The position numbers and the translations under genes are program-made. Below are positions 20,866 through 30,502 of a stretch of DNA of 64,000 nt, in pieces. Under the pieces are notes generated by a model that worked only from the letters and a program-made list of their open reading frames with translations, had not been told where the DNA came from and ran no database searches. How positions within the stretch are numbered: the stretch's first letter is position 1; each line of letters opens with the position of its first letter. This DNA is from Acanthococcus lagerstroemiae (lineage: Eukaryota > Arthropoda > Insecta > Hemiptera > Eriococcidae), in assembly GCA_031841125.1 (NCBI GenBank), contig CM063109.1, forward strand, positions 224,321 through 288,320. Direction: 5' to 3'.

Positions 20866-21264
20866 TAAAAATATTGTGTATCTTACGTTTATACAGTACA
20901 TCTCCCTATCTTATCTCACTATCTATGTATATCTTAGCGTATCTTATCTCTACTCTCTAATATACATGATGGAAAGTTGCCCAACCCCTATTTTTTTCGA
21001 ACTGATGGCCGGATCTTTCATGGACACATGGTGACCTTCTTGTAGCAAGGTCTAGTTTCTTAGGAGTCCAAAAAATGTCTCCCCCCATTATGGGGGGTAG
21101 GAACGTACCGTACCATCAACTTTGAAATCTTAAAGGGGAAGGTATGTCTTTATGCATATCGACCTGCGAGCGTGGGAACCATAATTACTGATTCACCTGT
21201 GTATTAAATATTTATTTCAAAGTTTGATTCTAGACCTACAATACAAAATTGAGTTTCTTTTACA

Positions 21265-23223
21265 TCAATCTTCGGCGCAATGAACACACACAATTATCTT
21301 GTTTTGGTGTTCACCGCATACTCCAATCTCACAAATGCTGCAAACTTGAGTCGCACGTTTCGCGTTTCGTCCACGATTCTCGTCTTTGCAAATCTCGCAC
21401 CGACCTTGTGGCTCACTTCTTTCTTCTGCTGTTTGAGCTGCAGCTGACGTAAGGTTACCTCCATAGGCATGCTTCCGAAATTCACGGATGTTTTCTAGAA
21501 GATTTTTCGGCAACCTCTTATTATTCATTCTTATTTTTGTAAGTTCTTCTACCCACGACAGACATGCCGCTCGAATGAAAGCGGCCCGGTGGTATACCTG
21601 TCGTGCCGCTGCTTCAGTTTCGCTACCCTTTCGGTAAAGCACATACGCATTGATGGCAGCAGCGTCCAGCATTCCATAAAAACAGCGTAAGGGCCATCTA
21701 CGTGTTTTTCGCGTGGTCGTCCGAGTGCTACACATTTCGTTAAACGTATCGACGCCACCTTTTGACGAATTGTAATATAGAATTACCTCGGGCTTCGAAG
21801 ATTCAGCATCGATTAAAGCAGTTGAATGTCGTGTACTCAAGAGGATGACGACTTTCCGCGACTTTGGAACATAAGAACACAGCATCATCCCATTCTTGAA
21901 TGCAAATTTCGAGATGTTGACATCGGTCTGTTTGCACTCCAAAAATGCTTGAGGAATTTCTGGTTTGTTCCGACGCAGTGTTGCCACCATTGTCAATCCC
22001 ACTTTGGCCAGCTCAGAAGCAAGTTGGACTGAACCAAACCAATTATCGAGTGTGACTGTCCTTCGTGATTTGTTGAACCATGGTTCCAATAGTTGCAAAG
22101 CAAATCTAGTTGGAATGGAGAACTCCTTTCCGCCAGTGTTGCTAGGTCCACCGGTATTGTCGTCCTCATCTTCATCACCCTCTTTTTTCTGTCTTTTTCC
22201 CGATACGGGCGTTCTTGGTTTCGAAGCCGGGCGTTTTCTCTTCGTTCTCGTAGCTGCAATTGGAATGGCCGCGGATGTAGAGGTAGATGGTTCACTCACT
22301 GACACGGTAGTAGTCGCGGGTACAGTCAACTCAGTGGTCGTCTTCTGGGCTCCAAGATACGGCACGCCGTTTAAGAAATAGAATGTTCGAGCATCGCAAA
22401 GACTTACAATCTTCAAACCAAACTTTTCTGGTTTTGACGGCATGTAGGTCTTGAAACCGCATTTCCCTCGGAAACCAAACATAGTTTCGTCAATTGTCAA
22501 GTGTCCGCTTGGTTCGTAGTGTTCGCGGCATCTCTTTAAAAACTCTTCCCAAACGAACCTGAATTTACCGAATTTGTCGTTTTCGCGGGATGCCCGATCC
22601 AATTTGCTGTCGAATCTCAAGCAGCTGATCAGGAACTCGAACCGGTTTTTTTGGATGGTGCACCGGAAGATGGGCGATCCGAACACTTCCGACCACAAAT
22701 CCGATATTGACAGGTGCGAATTCTTGAGGACACCAGCGAAGTACAGCAACGCAATGAACGCCTTCATCTCCACGGTGTTGGTATCATCTAGATAGTACTG
22801 ATGGGAAGCGTAGTGTTGTCGTTGACGACCCATTTCTTCATTTGTGCAGTCGACTATCGTGCGAAGAATGTTATCGTCGAGGAAAAGTGCGAGGTATTCT
22901 CCTGGGGTCGTGGCAGTTTTTGCTGCGTCGCTGATTTTCGGAACCACAATTTGTACGGGGAAGGTATGTTCCCCTCGCTTCGCCGGTCTTACAGCTTGCC
23001 ACACTGTCCCGTCGCGTCCTTTGAATTGCTTTTGACGCTCTGTAGTCCCCGCAGCGATATCGGCCTCCATTTCGTCGGGTTGGTTGGTGTCATCTATGAG
23101 AACTTCGTCGTCTTCTGGTGTATCGCTGTCGTCACTCGGCTCCGGTGCTGCAAATTCTGGATCGTCGAGATGTTCTTGTAGCAGGCGTTGGTTCAGAGAA
23201 TCAATTGGTTCTGGAAGACTCAT
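21265..23223 (-). CDS. piggyBac-family transposase, 652 aa
   Basis: A full-length DDD transposase that cuts and pastes the element at TTAA sites. The ATG is at 23221-23223 and the frame has no internal stop. An acidic N-terminus (residues 20-55) is followed by the DDE_Tnp_1_7 fold. The catalytic aspartates are visible: D245 in LTIDETMFGFRGKC, D393 in VTLDNWFGS and D492 in KGGVDTFNEM. Between the first two lies an insertion (about 293-367) with Ser/Thr-rich sequence, a basic NLS-like stretch (TKRKRP...GKRQKK) and an acidic run EGDEDEDD. The C-terminal cysteine-rich domain is complete: C609, C612, C628, C631, C636, H639, C646 and C649. In length it compares with active members (about 590 aa) plus the insertion. 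Composition is more GC-rich than the surroundings. It is either a potentially functional transposase or a young copy; the left TIR is about 400 bp downstream of its stop. Confidence 0.93.
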   Translation of the reverse strand: MSLPEPIDSLNQRLLQEHLDDPEFAAPEPSDDSDTPEDDEVLIDDTNQPDEMEADIAAGTTERQKQFKGRDGTVWQAVRPAKRGEHTFPVQIVVPKISDAAKTATTPGEYLALFLDDNILRTIVDCTNEEMGRQRQHYASHQYYLDDTNTVEMKAFIALLYFAGVLKNSHLSISDLWSEVFGSPIFRCTIQKNRFEFLISCLRFDSKLDRASRENDKFGKFRFVWEEFLKRCREHYEPSGHLTIDETMFGFRGKCGFKTYMPSKPEKFGLKIVSLCDARTFYFLNGVPYLGAQKTTTELTVPATTTVSVSEPSTSTSAAIPIAATRTKRKRPASKPRTPVSGKRQKKEGDEDEDDNTGGPSNTGGKEFSIPTRFALQLLEPWFNKSRRTVTLDNWFGSVQLASELAKVGLTMVATLRRNKPEIPQAFLECKQTDVNISKFAFKNGMMLCSYVPKSRKVVILLSTRHSTALIDAESSKPEVILYYNSSKGGVDTFNEMCSTRTTTRKTRRWPLRCFYGMLDAAAINAYVLYRKGSETEAAARQVYHRAAFIRAACLSWVEELTKIRMNNKRLPKNLLENIREFRKHAYGGNLTSAAAQTAEERSEPQGRCEICKDENRGRNAKRATQVCSICEIGVCGEHQNKIIVCVHCAED

Positions 23224-23394
23224 TTTTGCTGTTCGTAATTCACAATAAAAAGATTTTTTACACTGAAGATTTAGATTGTCAAGAAGAGAAGTTTCTGGAT
23301 CGGGTTATAAACGAGTAATAATGAATAAATGTATCTGATGCTGTACACCTACTCTTCTGCGATTGAAAAATTGCTAGGTAGGGTAAATAAGGTA

Positions 23395-23816
23395 CAGTCG
23401 ACGCTCGATAATTCAAAACTTAAGGGATATTATACAAATTATCAATAGTTCGCAGGGCAATGAGGGAAAAATGCTTACGCATGTTTCGAGATTCAATATG
23501 GAACGGTACCAAGTGCAGTTACAAAAAGAAACACATACATACAGGGGAAAATGTACCTATACGTATTAGGACGAAAACCCTTCTACAGCATACCAATTCA
23601 TGCTCATTGCACGAACAATAAACAGCTCTCATGCCTACCTAACTGCCGGCAAGAGGGTAGACTGACCACCGACATACGAATTACAGAGCTGACGAGAGGT
23701 TGTTGAATGAATTACCAAGCGTTTTTCGAGAAAAATTAATACGAATTATCGAGGGGACCAAAATGCATTGATTTTGTACGCATTATCAAAATTTTCGAAT
23801 TATCGAGCGTCGACTG
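23395..23816. mobile_element. pogo/Tigger-like MITE
   Basis: CAGTCGACGCTCGATAATTC at 23395 is complemented by GAATTATCGAGCGTCGACTG ending at 23816, a perfect 20-bp inverted repeat, with TA on both sides (23393-23394, 23817-23818). It is 422 bp without an ORF. CAGT...TCGATAATTC termini are typical for pogo/Tigger-type elements. Confidence 0.85.
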
Positions 23817-23991
23817 TATTTGAAAATTACGAACCCTCTGACTCCCTCATAATTTTCTTCACATTTTTTTTTAATGAAATCATCATGGACAAGTAAACAG
23901 ATTAGCAACAAGACCAAGTCCTGCAAGAAAAATTATTGTGAATCAACTCAGTATCAATGAGTGCATTATTATGCAACTCCCATGACAAGAT

Positions 23992-25134
23992 CAGGTGTGG
24001 TGGGACGTATGACGATGCGCGCATGCCAAAGTGGCCCCTAAGATACCGCACCCCCAGCACCGAAAACTACCCTTTCGGGCATCGCATCAGTGCCGAGGGG
24101 AACGCTTTGAGGCCAGGCCCGAGCCCCCATTTCTCCTGGCCGGAACGGTGCGCGCGTCCTGCCAGGGCCACCATGGGGTTCCACTGACCGAGGTTCGCAC
24201 TCCCAGAGCGCTCGCCTGGAATTCAGGTCCCCCACAGCCGGACGCGCTGCCTCTTCCTCTTCACTCACTCATCGCGCGAAACTCATCCGTTTGTAGCTCC
24301 AGCCCTTGCACTGTGGGCGAGCTCTGCTGAACGTGATCCACCGCCGCAGCAGCAGCAGCAACTTCAGCTTGTCCTCCTCCAGTCCTCTGCCTCGACCACT
24401 CTGCCTCCATCTTCCTTCGCATGATGGCCGAAACGAAAGCCGACATCTGGCTCCAACTGCTTCGGCTCCTCAACATCTCCGGGACCAAGGTGTCCGGCGC
24501 AAGATGGTCAATCACGCCGTCTCCAGGATCGATTGTAACCGCCCCGCGCCTCTCCTGCTCCCAGGCGTCGCACTCGAACAGCGTATGCCACGGCGTGTCC
24601 ACTTCTCCACTCCTGCAGTGCGTGCACTCAGCGCTCGCTGCCAATCCCATCCGGTGCAGGTATGAGCCGAAACATCCGAGCCCGCTCAAGACCTGGGTCA
24701 GGTGGAAGTTCAGGTTCCCGTGCTTCCTACCTGTCCACAGATCGAGCTCACTGATCAGCTCCCAGGTCCACTCGCCTTTCGAAGAATGGGCGAGCCTCTC
24801 CTTCCATCTCAGAAGCGTGGTCAGCTGTATGCCACGCTTCACCCGGCGTGCCTTCTGACGCGTCCTCGCCTTCTTCTGCGCCTTGTACGCCTGCACCATC
24901 TCTTCGACCTTCAACTCGATGGGTGGTAGGCGCGATAGCACGCCTACCGCCTCCGACGACACGGTGCTCTCAACGCGACTCTCTGCTGGACCTTCTCCAT
25001 CTCCACTCTTCGGAACGGGATCTGGATCGCGACATCAGGACCGACAACATGACGTTCGCGTACAGCCTCCGCTTCTGCTCCCTCGGGCCGCCCAGGTTCG
25101 CCATCAGACGCGACAGCTGCCTGGCGACACGGTC
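23992..25134 (-). mobile_element. R1-like non-LTR retrotransposon, 5'-truncated
   Basis: Flanked by a perfect 11-bp target-site duplication CATGACAAGAT (23981-23991 and 25135-25145). On the - strand it contains the last part of the RT protein (24261-24962), then a 3' UTR of about 270 bp ending CGTCCCACCACAC near the lower boundary, with no poly-A. It is GC-rich relative to the rest of the window. The same 3' end appears as short stubs at 8085-8186 and 11345-11447. Confidence 0.85.
24261..24962 (-). pseudogene. R1-like reverse-transcriptase protein, C-terminal 230 residues
   Basis: The frame carries the region after the RT domain: LTTLLRWKERLAHSSKGEW, HLTQVLSGLGCFGSYLHRMG, and the cysteine/histidine motif CTHCRSGEVDTPWHTLFEC followed by DAWEQER, hallmarks of the R1/LOA group C-terminus. 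EN and RT motifs (FADD) are absent because of 5' truncation. The Ala-rich tail (AEVAAAAAA) and stop at 24261 look intact. The overlapping + strand frames are shadows. Confidence 0.8.
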
Positions 25135-25135
25135 C

Positions 25136-25276
25136 ATGACAAGATGCAAAGTATGTAAAAGTTTCCAACGGGGAAAAACGACAAAAAAAGCTACTGTGTT
25201 TTGCGACTTATGTCAAGGTAGCATCTGCAGAGAACATTTTAATCGAATAATAGTATGCCATTGTTGCGCCCAAAAA
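25136..25276 (+). pseudogene. piggyBac transposase cysteine-rich C-terminal fragment (second element)
   Basis: Reads MTRCKVCKSFQRGKTTKK, then VFCDLCQGSICREHFNRII and VCHCCAQ. The Cys/His pattern (CxxC, CxxC, CxxxH, CxxC) matches residues 609-649 of the transposase at 21265-23223, but in the opposite orientation and with divergent sequence. Upstream coding sequence continues only briefly on the far side of the R1-like insertion (before 23981) and is then lost. It indicates a second, older piggyBac gene in the same element. Confidence 0.7.
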
Positions 25277-25350
25277 GTGGCTTGGCGGCCGAGTGGATTC
25301 GAACGCTGCCTCTTAAACCACGGAATGCGGGTTCGAATCCCAGTACGGAC
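25277..25350 (+). tRNA. tRNA-like sequence (pseudo-tRNA or SINE head)
   Basis: Carries an A-box-like GGCCGAGTGG (25287-25296), an apparent anticodon loop TCTTAAA, and a B-box GGTTCGAATCCC about 50 bp after the A-box. The layout resembles a Leu/Ser-type tRNA without a proper variable arm. The acceptor and anticodon stems do not pair well by eye, so I treat it as a pseudo-tRNA or SINE promoter. It abuts the piggyBac CRD fragment. Confidence 0.4.
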
Positions 25351-26046
25351 GGCGAATATCAAAGATTAAAATATGATAAGAAAATAATAAAATACAAGAA
25401 TATATGAAAAAGTTTACCACCCAACCAAGCCACACCAATTGTAGCAAGAGGTAGAGTTCAATTTAATTGTTCCGCCGGAATTCAAAAAGACTACAATTGG
25501 GTTAGCCACACAGATAGACTACTAACACCTGACTAGTCTGGTGTGCCATGCAGGATGCATGCCCTTTATAGAGAAGGAAAACTCTTTCATAACCATTCCT
25601 CAGTAATGGCTTGTCACCAAGGAGAATTAGACTATAACCCTTGTATCAAAATAATTGATCAAGGTGGCCTATGGTCCCAGTGGGTGGATCGAAAACATCT
25701 GTTTCGAGGCTGTATTTATTTATTGTTGCGCCCAAGTGACTTTTCCAACAATGTGCATAAAGACATACCTTCCTATTTAGGATTCCAAAGTTGGTGGTAC
25801 GTTCCAGCTCCCAATAATAGGAGGGAAAACATTTTGGACTCCTGAGAAACTAGACCTTGCTATAGGCAGATCACCATGTGTCCGTGAAAAATCCGGCCAT
25901 CGGATCGGAAAAAACCCGGCCAACTTTCTACCCTGTACATAGTACAGAGTAGTTAGATAAGCTATGATTATGCATATTGCATACATAGTGAGATGTACTG
26001 TATGAACGTAAAAATACACAATATTTTTCCTTTAAGCACATTTTAG
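25351..26046. other. Interior of the piggyBac-like element, no gene recognised
   Basis: No frame with family features; short frames at 25543-25845 and 25777-26019 lack support. Confidence 0.5.
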
Positions 26047-26178
26047 TATGGGGTGTAATTTTGTACACACCTTGGTATTGCCGCTTTGTCTACATGGGGG
26101 TGTAATTTTTTACACACCTTGGTATTGGCGCTCTGTTAAAGCCGGGTGTAAAAAATTACACACCTTTGTATACCAGGG
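26047..26178 (-). repeat. piggyBac right terminal inverted repeat
   Basis: Inverted counterpart of 20717-20865: GTATGGGGTGTAATTTT, then ACACACCTTGGTATTGCCGC, CTACATGGGGGTGTAA, CACCTTGGTATTGGCGCTC and GTATACCAGGG. Confidence 0.85.
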
Positions 26179-26659
26179 TTTTAATGATGAGATGATCATG
26201 ATCAATCACAATATTTTTCTAATTTTGGCTCTTTGGCTAACAATTTTGAATTATTCATCTGTCATGTCGAAATCTCAGCTGACAATATTCTTCAACTTTC
26301 CTTTCCAGTTTCTGTTTTCACTTTTCACATGTACGAAATCGAAAATCAATTTTTATTATGACCATACACAACAAACGTGACCTGGGTCATGGTACCGGTC
26401 ATAAGTATGTGACCATGTCTTAAAATGACATATGTGACCAATAAATGTCCGGCCTAATAACTTGGTAGGTAATTATTCGACCTCCCGGGCATGAAAAATG
26501 ACCCATATAATAGGGGGCTAGAAAACACAATTTTGCAGCTAAAAACGTTTGTAACCGTGACTTACCGTGACGGGTCACGATAAACGTTCGTGACGGTCAT
26601 TTATCCAACTCTGGAACCAACCAACATTTGTAAACAAAATTAGTTATTTGTATCATTGG

Positions 26660-27050
26660 CAGGGATGGCAAACGAAACGAAACGAAATAACGAAACAACG
26701 ATTGATTTTTGTCTAAAATATTGAAACGAAATAACAAAACGAAAAAAAAAAAGGTTTCGTTTGCCATCCCTAGTTTTCTAATTTGTGATTTTTAGGATCG
26801 GCTACTAGTAGCAGTAGCCGAGCCTATTGCAACCACTTTCTAGGATCGGGTACTAGTAGCCGAGCCTACTGTAATCGAAATTTCATTTCTTTTTCCGGGT
26901 GAGTTGAATCAGGGTGAGTTCAGTAAATAGCAGGGATGGCAAACAAACGAAACAAAATGACGAAATTACGACATAACGATTGATTTTTGTCAAAAATATT
27001 GAAACGAAATAACGAAACGAAAAAAAAACCGGTTTCGTTTGCCATCCCTG
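26660..27050. mobile_element. Pair of hAT-type MITEs sharing one target-site duplication
   Basis: Two copies of a short element with CAGGGATGGCAAACGAAAC / GTTTCGTTTGCCATCCCTG ends lie at 26660-26772 and 26931-27050. The outermost flanks are ATCATTGG (26652-26659) and ATCGTTGG (27051-27058), one mismatch in 8, whereas the inner flanks do not match each other. The pair therefore behaves like a single composite insertion carrying 158 bp (26773-26930), in which two GGATCGG(C/G)TACTAGTAG repeats occur. Confidence 0.7.
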
Positions 27051-27326
27051 ATCGTTGGAAAGGTTTTCAAAATTGGGCCCCCGATTCAAAAATGTGTACT
27101 CACGTTCGAAAAGCTTATCAGTAAGCGATATGTCATACAGTTTCTACACGGCTCCTAGTTGGTTCCCTTTTGCTGAATAGCGTCCAGTTCATGAAAGGTC
27201 GGCTACTCCTACTCGGCATCTACATACATCATCATAGTAGCCTAGTAATGTTCGGACCTAGCAGCGTGGTGGCGCGCTGATGTTTTATGACTTTCCATTG
27301 AATTTCTTATCAACGTTAGGATAACA

Positions 27327-28084
27327 AGCGACCTCGCGGATCGGAAGGTAGTAACAGGGTGTTTGCCATTGGGACTGGGCAAATTGTAGAAGCGCGAGTG
27401 TAGAATAGGTATTTTTTGATAAAGAAAGGATGCTTTGACGTCACTAACGTCTTCTTTTTCGTTTTTCCCGGGGAACATAAAAGCTTAGGACGCTACGCGC
27501 ACATCATGGAAGTTCAAAGCTTCAAACTGGGAAGCTGCAGACTGCAATCACGCGGCACACTTTGATCAACACAGAACATACTAGAATACATTTCCATTTT
27601 CTATTTAATTCATTCCAAGCGGCACAAACACTGTATCTTTACAAGACAAATAAATTTAAAGGACATAAATCTAAGGAGTTTTAACGAATATGAACTGTTA
27701 ACTGCTGATAACAATTCAGAGGGACAGGAATTTTGTTTTGATTCAAGATAATCTGTCATTTCAAAAACAAAACGTGATCTGACAATTATTTATTTATTCA
27801 CGTTTTTCGTTAATTCCGCTACAGGATTATAATTGAAGTTCGAATTCGTGGTTAAAGGCATGTTGACGGTTTTGGATGATCTGCTAACATATTTATGAAA
27901 CATAACTCACATCGCATTATTCCTCGGCAAATTTCCAGATAAGAGTACCACAGAATGTTGCTTGTACTTGGTTCGATTCAAATACATTATACACGCTAAT
28001 TCAACTGAGAACCCATTTCATACAAACAAACAATACACTTACCTCTTCTAAATCCAGTTAATGTCTTCACTTTCTTTGAGGAAA
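27327..28084 (-). repeat. Dispersed repeat family A, inverted copy 3
   Basis: Reverse complement of the family: GACCTCGCGGATCGGAAGG (27330) pairs with the 925-945 end, and the segment continues through the equivalents of 3500-3745 to CTTTCTTTGAGGAAAT at 28084. Homology resumes at about 34810-34905 beyond the CR1-like element (CACACGCCTCCGCCTTAAGACC), so the copy was split by that insertion. Confidence 0.75.
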
Positions 28085-28109
28085 TAATAATAATAATAAT
28101 AATAATAAT
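28083..28109 (-). repeat. (ATT)n 3' tail of the CR1/Daphne-like element
   Basis: About nine ATT units (AAT on the + strand), the usual simple-repeat 3' end of non-LTR elements without poly-A. Confidence 0.9.
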
Positions 28110-28122
28110 CGAGTATATTTTA

Positions 28123-28166
28123 ATTCCCTCTGTCACAGCCGGTTGGCCAATTACGACAGAGGGAAT
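28123..28166 (-). other. 3'-terminal hairpin of the CR1/Daphne-like element
   Basis: ATTCCCTCTGTC (28123-28134) and GACAGAGGGAAT (28155-28166) form a 12-bp perfect stem around a 20-base loop, adjacent to the tail. Such hairpins are recognised by the element's own reverse transcriptase in related families. Confidence 0.75.
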
Positions 28167-28290
28167 GAGAGCAAAGAAAAAAATAGATGAAATAGAAAAA
28201 AAAGAAAAAAAACGAACTAGAAATAGAACAAATGAGACTTAAATAACAGAAAAATGAACAAAAAAAAACCAGAAAAGTAGGGGGAAAATA

Positions 28291-28474
28291 CAGGGCCGGC
28301 AAACGAAAAACGAAACGATAACGAAGGACTAACAAAATTTATAACGAAAACCAAACAAACAAAAATGATGATAATGAAATAACGTAAACGATGACGAAGG
28401 AAAAATGATAATTTTTGTAACAAAATAAAAAGACGATAAGGAAGAAACGATTTTTGTTTTGTTCGCCAGCCCTA
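28291..28474. mobile_element. hAT-type MITE in the 3' UTR of the CR1/Daphne-like element
   Basis: Ends CAGGGCCGGCAAACGAAAAACG and (TTTGTTTTGTTCGCCAGCCCTA) resemble the CAGGGATGGCAAACG family at 26660. It spans 184 bp. Flanks share AAATA but an 8-bp duplication is not clear. Confidence 0.55.
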
Positions 28475-28636
28475 AAATAAGGAGAAAAGAAAGAATGAAA
28501 GAAAAAAAAAACAAACCTGGGTGCCTTCCCTGACGTGCCGCGCCGACCTCATCCCATAATCTTAAATCCGGAAACCTGGACCTCTTTATATTTCTTGCTA
28601 CTGTTCACTCCACCCCGGTCCTTTTGGAGGGCTGTC

Positions 28637-30502
28637 TTAATCGAATAGCTGAGTAATGTGCTGCTTGAATTTTGATATGCCATTTGAATCCAGGATATCT
28701 AGTTTGTCGTGAATTCTACTAGTATCATTGTACAGTCTCATGACTCTGTTGAAGGGAGCGTTTAAGTAGTAATTTGTGCTGGAGCGCTCTGGTTCAAATA
28801 AATTAGTTTTCCTGCTATGAAAACTTGGCACGCGAATTTTGATTTTTCCTAGTAAGGATGGTTCAGATATTTATTATTGATTATGCCGTGCAGGAAATTT
28901 ATTGAGGCAATATCCCTTCTTCCATGTAAACTTTTCATTTCATACCCTTGGAGTAATTCAGTATAAGTGATTGAGTTGAGTAGTACAAAAATTGCTTATA
29001 ATACAAATATTTTAGAAATCGTTTCTGTACTTTCTCTATTACTTTTATTGTGTCAACTGCGGCCGGATTCCACACAACCGAAGCAAATTCCAAATGTGAT
29101 CTTACGAGTGAATAATATAGCTTTTTTAAAGTCTGTTTTTGTAAAAATTTTCGAATTTCGTATAACAAATCTCAGCATTCTACGGACGGTGTTCACTTTT
29201 TGGTTTATATGACTTTTAAATGTCAATCTATGATCAAGTAAGACCCCCAAGTCCCTAATTTGAGTTACTGACTTAACTGCAATACCATTTATCCTATAAT
29301 TAGCTTGCACTGGTTTGATTTTGCGTGTATATGTTATAGCCTGACATTTTTGAACATTGAAAGGTAGGTTTTAGTAGGTTATTATGCAGGCTCCATTCAG
29401 TCAGTACATTCAAATCAGATTGTAAAAGCTGTGTATCATTTTCTGAACGAATCTCTTTAAAGAGTTTCAGATCATCTGCGTATAAAAGCGGGCGAGAATA
29501 TTTTATTTCTTCTGCAATATCATTAATAAAGAGAAGAAACAAAAGCGGACCGAGGTTAGAGCCTTGTGGAACTCCTGATGTACATAAAAATTTTTCCGAT
29601 TTCGATTCCTTATATGTAACATATTGTTGTCTGTCTGTGAGGTACGATGAAAATAAATTAATTAGGCTTTCTGAAAAACCCATTCTACCTAGCTTCCCTA
29701 GTAGTATTACATGATCAACTTTGTCAAATGCTTTTTGAAAATCTGTGTAATTGTATCTCTTGCGTATTATGATGTAGAATAGAGTTGCGTAGTCGAAAAG
29801 GACACTAGTTAGTTACAACGACTACCTTCCATGAAACCATGTTGGAAATCTAAAAATTTGGTTTCTTAACCTGTCCGTATATCCTTTTGTATATTATTGA
29901 TTCGAAAAATTTGGCCGCTGCCGAATTAGTGATATTGGCTGTAGTTACTAACGTCGTTTTGTTTTCATTTTTTCGGAATCGGTAAGACGCACGATGTTTT
30001 CCATGATTTAAGTGTATATTGCGATGTTCGAACTATGATATTAAATATATGCGTTAATGGTTTCACGAGGAATTCACCACAGGCTTTAATTATGTAAGGA
30101 GGGATCCCATCAGGGCCTATTGTTCTTTTTGGCTTCAAGTACCTAAGAGCCTGTTGTATTTCAGTTGGTTCAATAAATTCCAGCTCAACTGAATGGATAT
30201 TTCCATTGATTGGATTAAAACCAGAGACTTGTGAAGGTACAGTAAATACTGAGGTGAAATGCTGGGCAAATGCTGCTGCGATCTCGTTGTTATTATGTAA
30301 GTCTCTTCCTTTATATTTTAATGCATAACCCTTTGGTAACGTCTTTCTTTTTTTGTTAACATAACTCCAAAATCATTTGGGATCCTCCTTTATTTTGTTT
30401 TCAGTATTTTCTTCGAATGTCTTGCGTGCTTGTTTTATCATCTGTTTACTTTTCTTTCTGAGCATCTGATATCTCTGAAAATATTCCTGTTTCCCTGTTT
30501 TT
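28637..30502 (-). pseudogene. ORF2 reverse-transcriptase part, CR1/Daphne-like
   Basis: Fragments in several frames. RT motifs occur at 29683-29300: SSYLTDRQQYV, GVPQGSNLGPLLFLLFINDI and the catalytic LLYADDLKLF. This is followed by VTQIRDLGVLLDHRLTFKSH (29310-29053), YYSLVRSHLEFASVVWNP (29168-28935) and the terminal SFHSRKTN...YLNAPFNRVMRLYND (28831-28637). Upstream RT motifs between 29700 and 30500 are degraded (frameshifts and stops). The protein would copy element RNA at the target site; this copy is inactive. Confidence 0.8.

Larger units (their letters stand above)
20717..26178 (-). mobile_element. piggyBac-like transposon
   Basis: The left end is TTAA (20713-20716) followed by CCCTGGTATACC. 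The right end is GTATACCAGGG (ending 26178) followed by TT and TTAA (26181-26184), so the right TTAA is two bases out of register. Inverted termini of about 150 bp each contain three tandem units built on GGTGTGTAAAAAATTACACC. It encodes an uninterrupted transposase (21265-23223, - strand). The right half also contains a second piggyBac-type zinc-binding fragment on + and two younger insertions (23395-23816, 23992-25134). It may be a chimera of two related elements. Confidence 0.85.
20399..26613. mobile_element. hAT-like element with GTGACGGTCACG subterminal repeats
   Basis: Ends CAGAGTTGG (20399) and CCAACTCTG (26613), with perfect 8-bp duplication GAACCAAC at 20391-20398 and 26614-26621. 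Both ends carry many copies of TGACCGTCACG/GTGACGGTCACGA and ATATGTGACCA (20420-20560 and 26370-26600), typical transposase-binding clusters of hAT elements. Without the piggyBac insertion the element is about 750 bp and has no transposase. Confidence 0.8.
20370..27185. mobile_element. Short MITE split by later insertions (outermost shell of the nest)
   Basis: GGATGCTATACAGCAAAAGG at 20371 and its inverted match (TTTTGCTGAATAGCGTCC, 27166-27183) bracket the nest. Removing 20399-26621 and 26660-27058 leaves roughly 195 bp that matches the copy at 16951-17100. The internal GGAACCAACCA motif occurs near both ends. It is the oldest layer of this region. Confidence 0.5.

Noticed and set aside
21965..22381. 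138-codon and other frames on + opposite the piggyBac gene
   Set aside because: Antisense shadows of a real transposase gene; no family features.
24306..25158. Several + strand frames of 75-170 codons
   Set aside because: Antisense to the R1-like C-terminus; only the part after 25136 has a recognisable motif (piggyBac zinc-binding tail).
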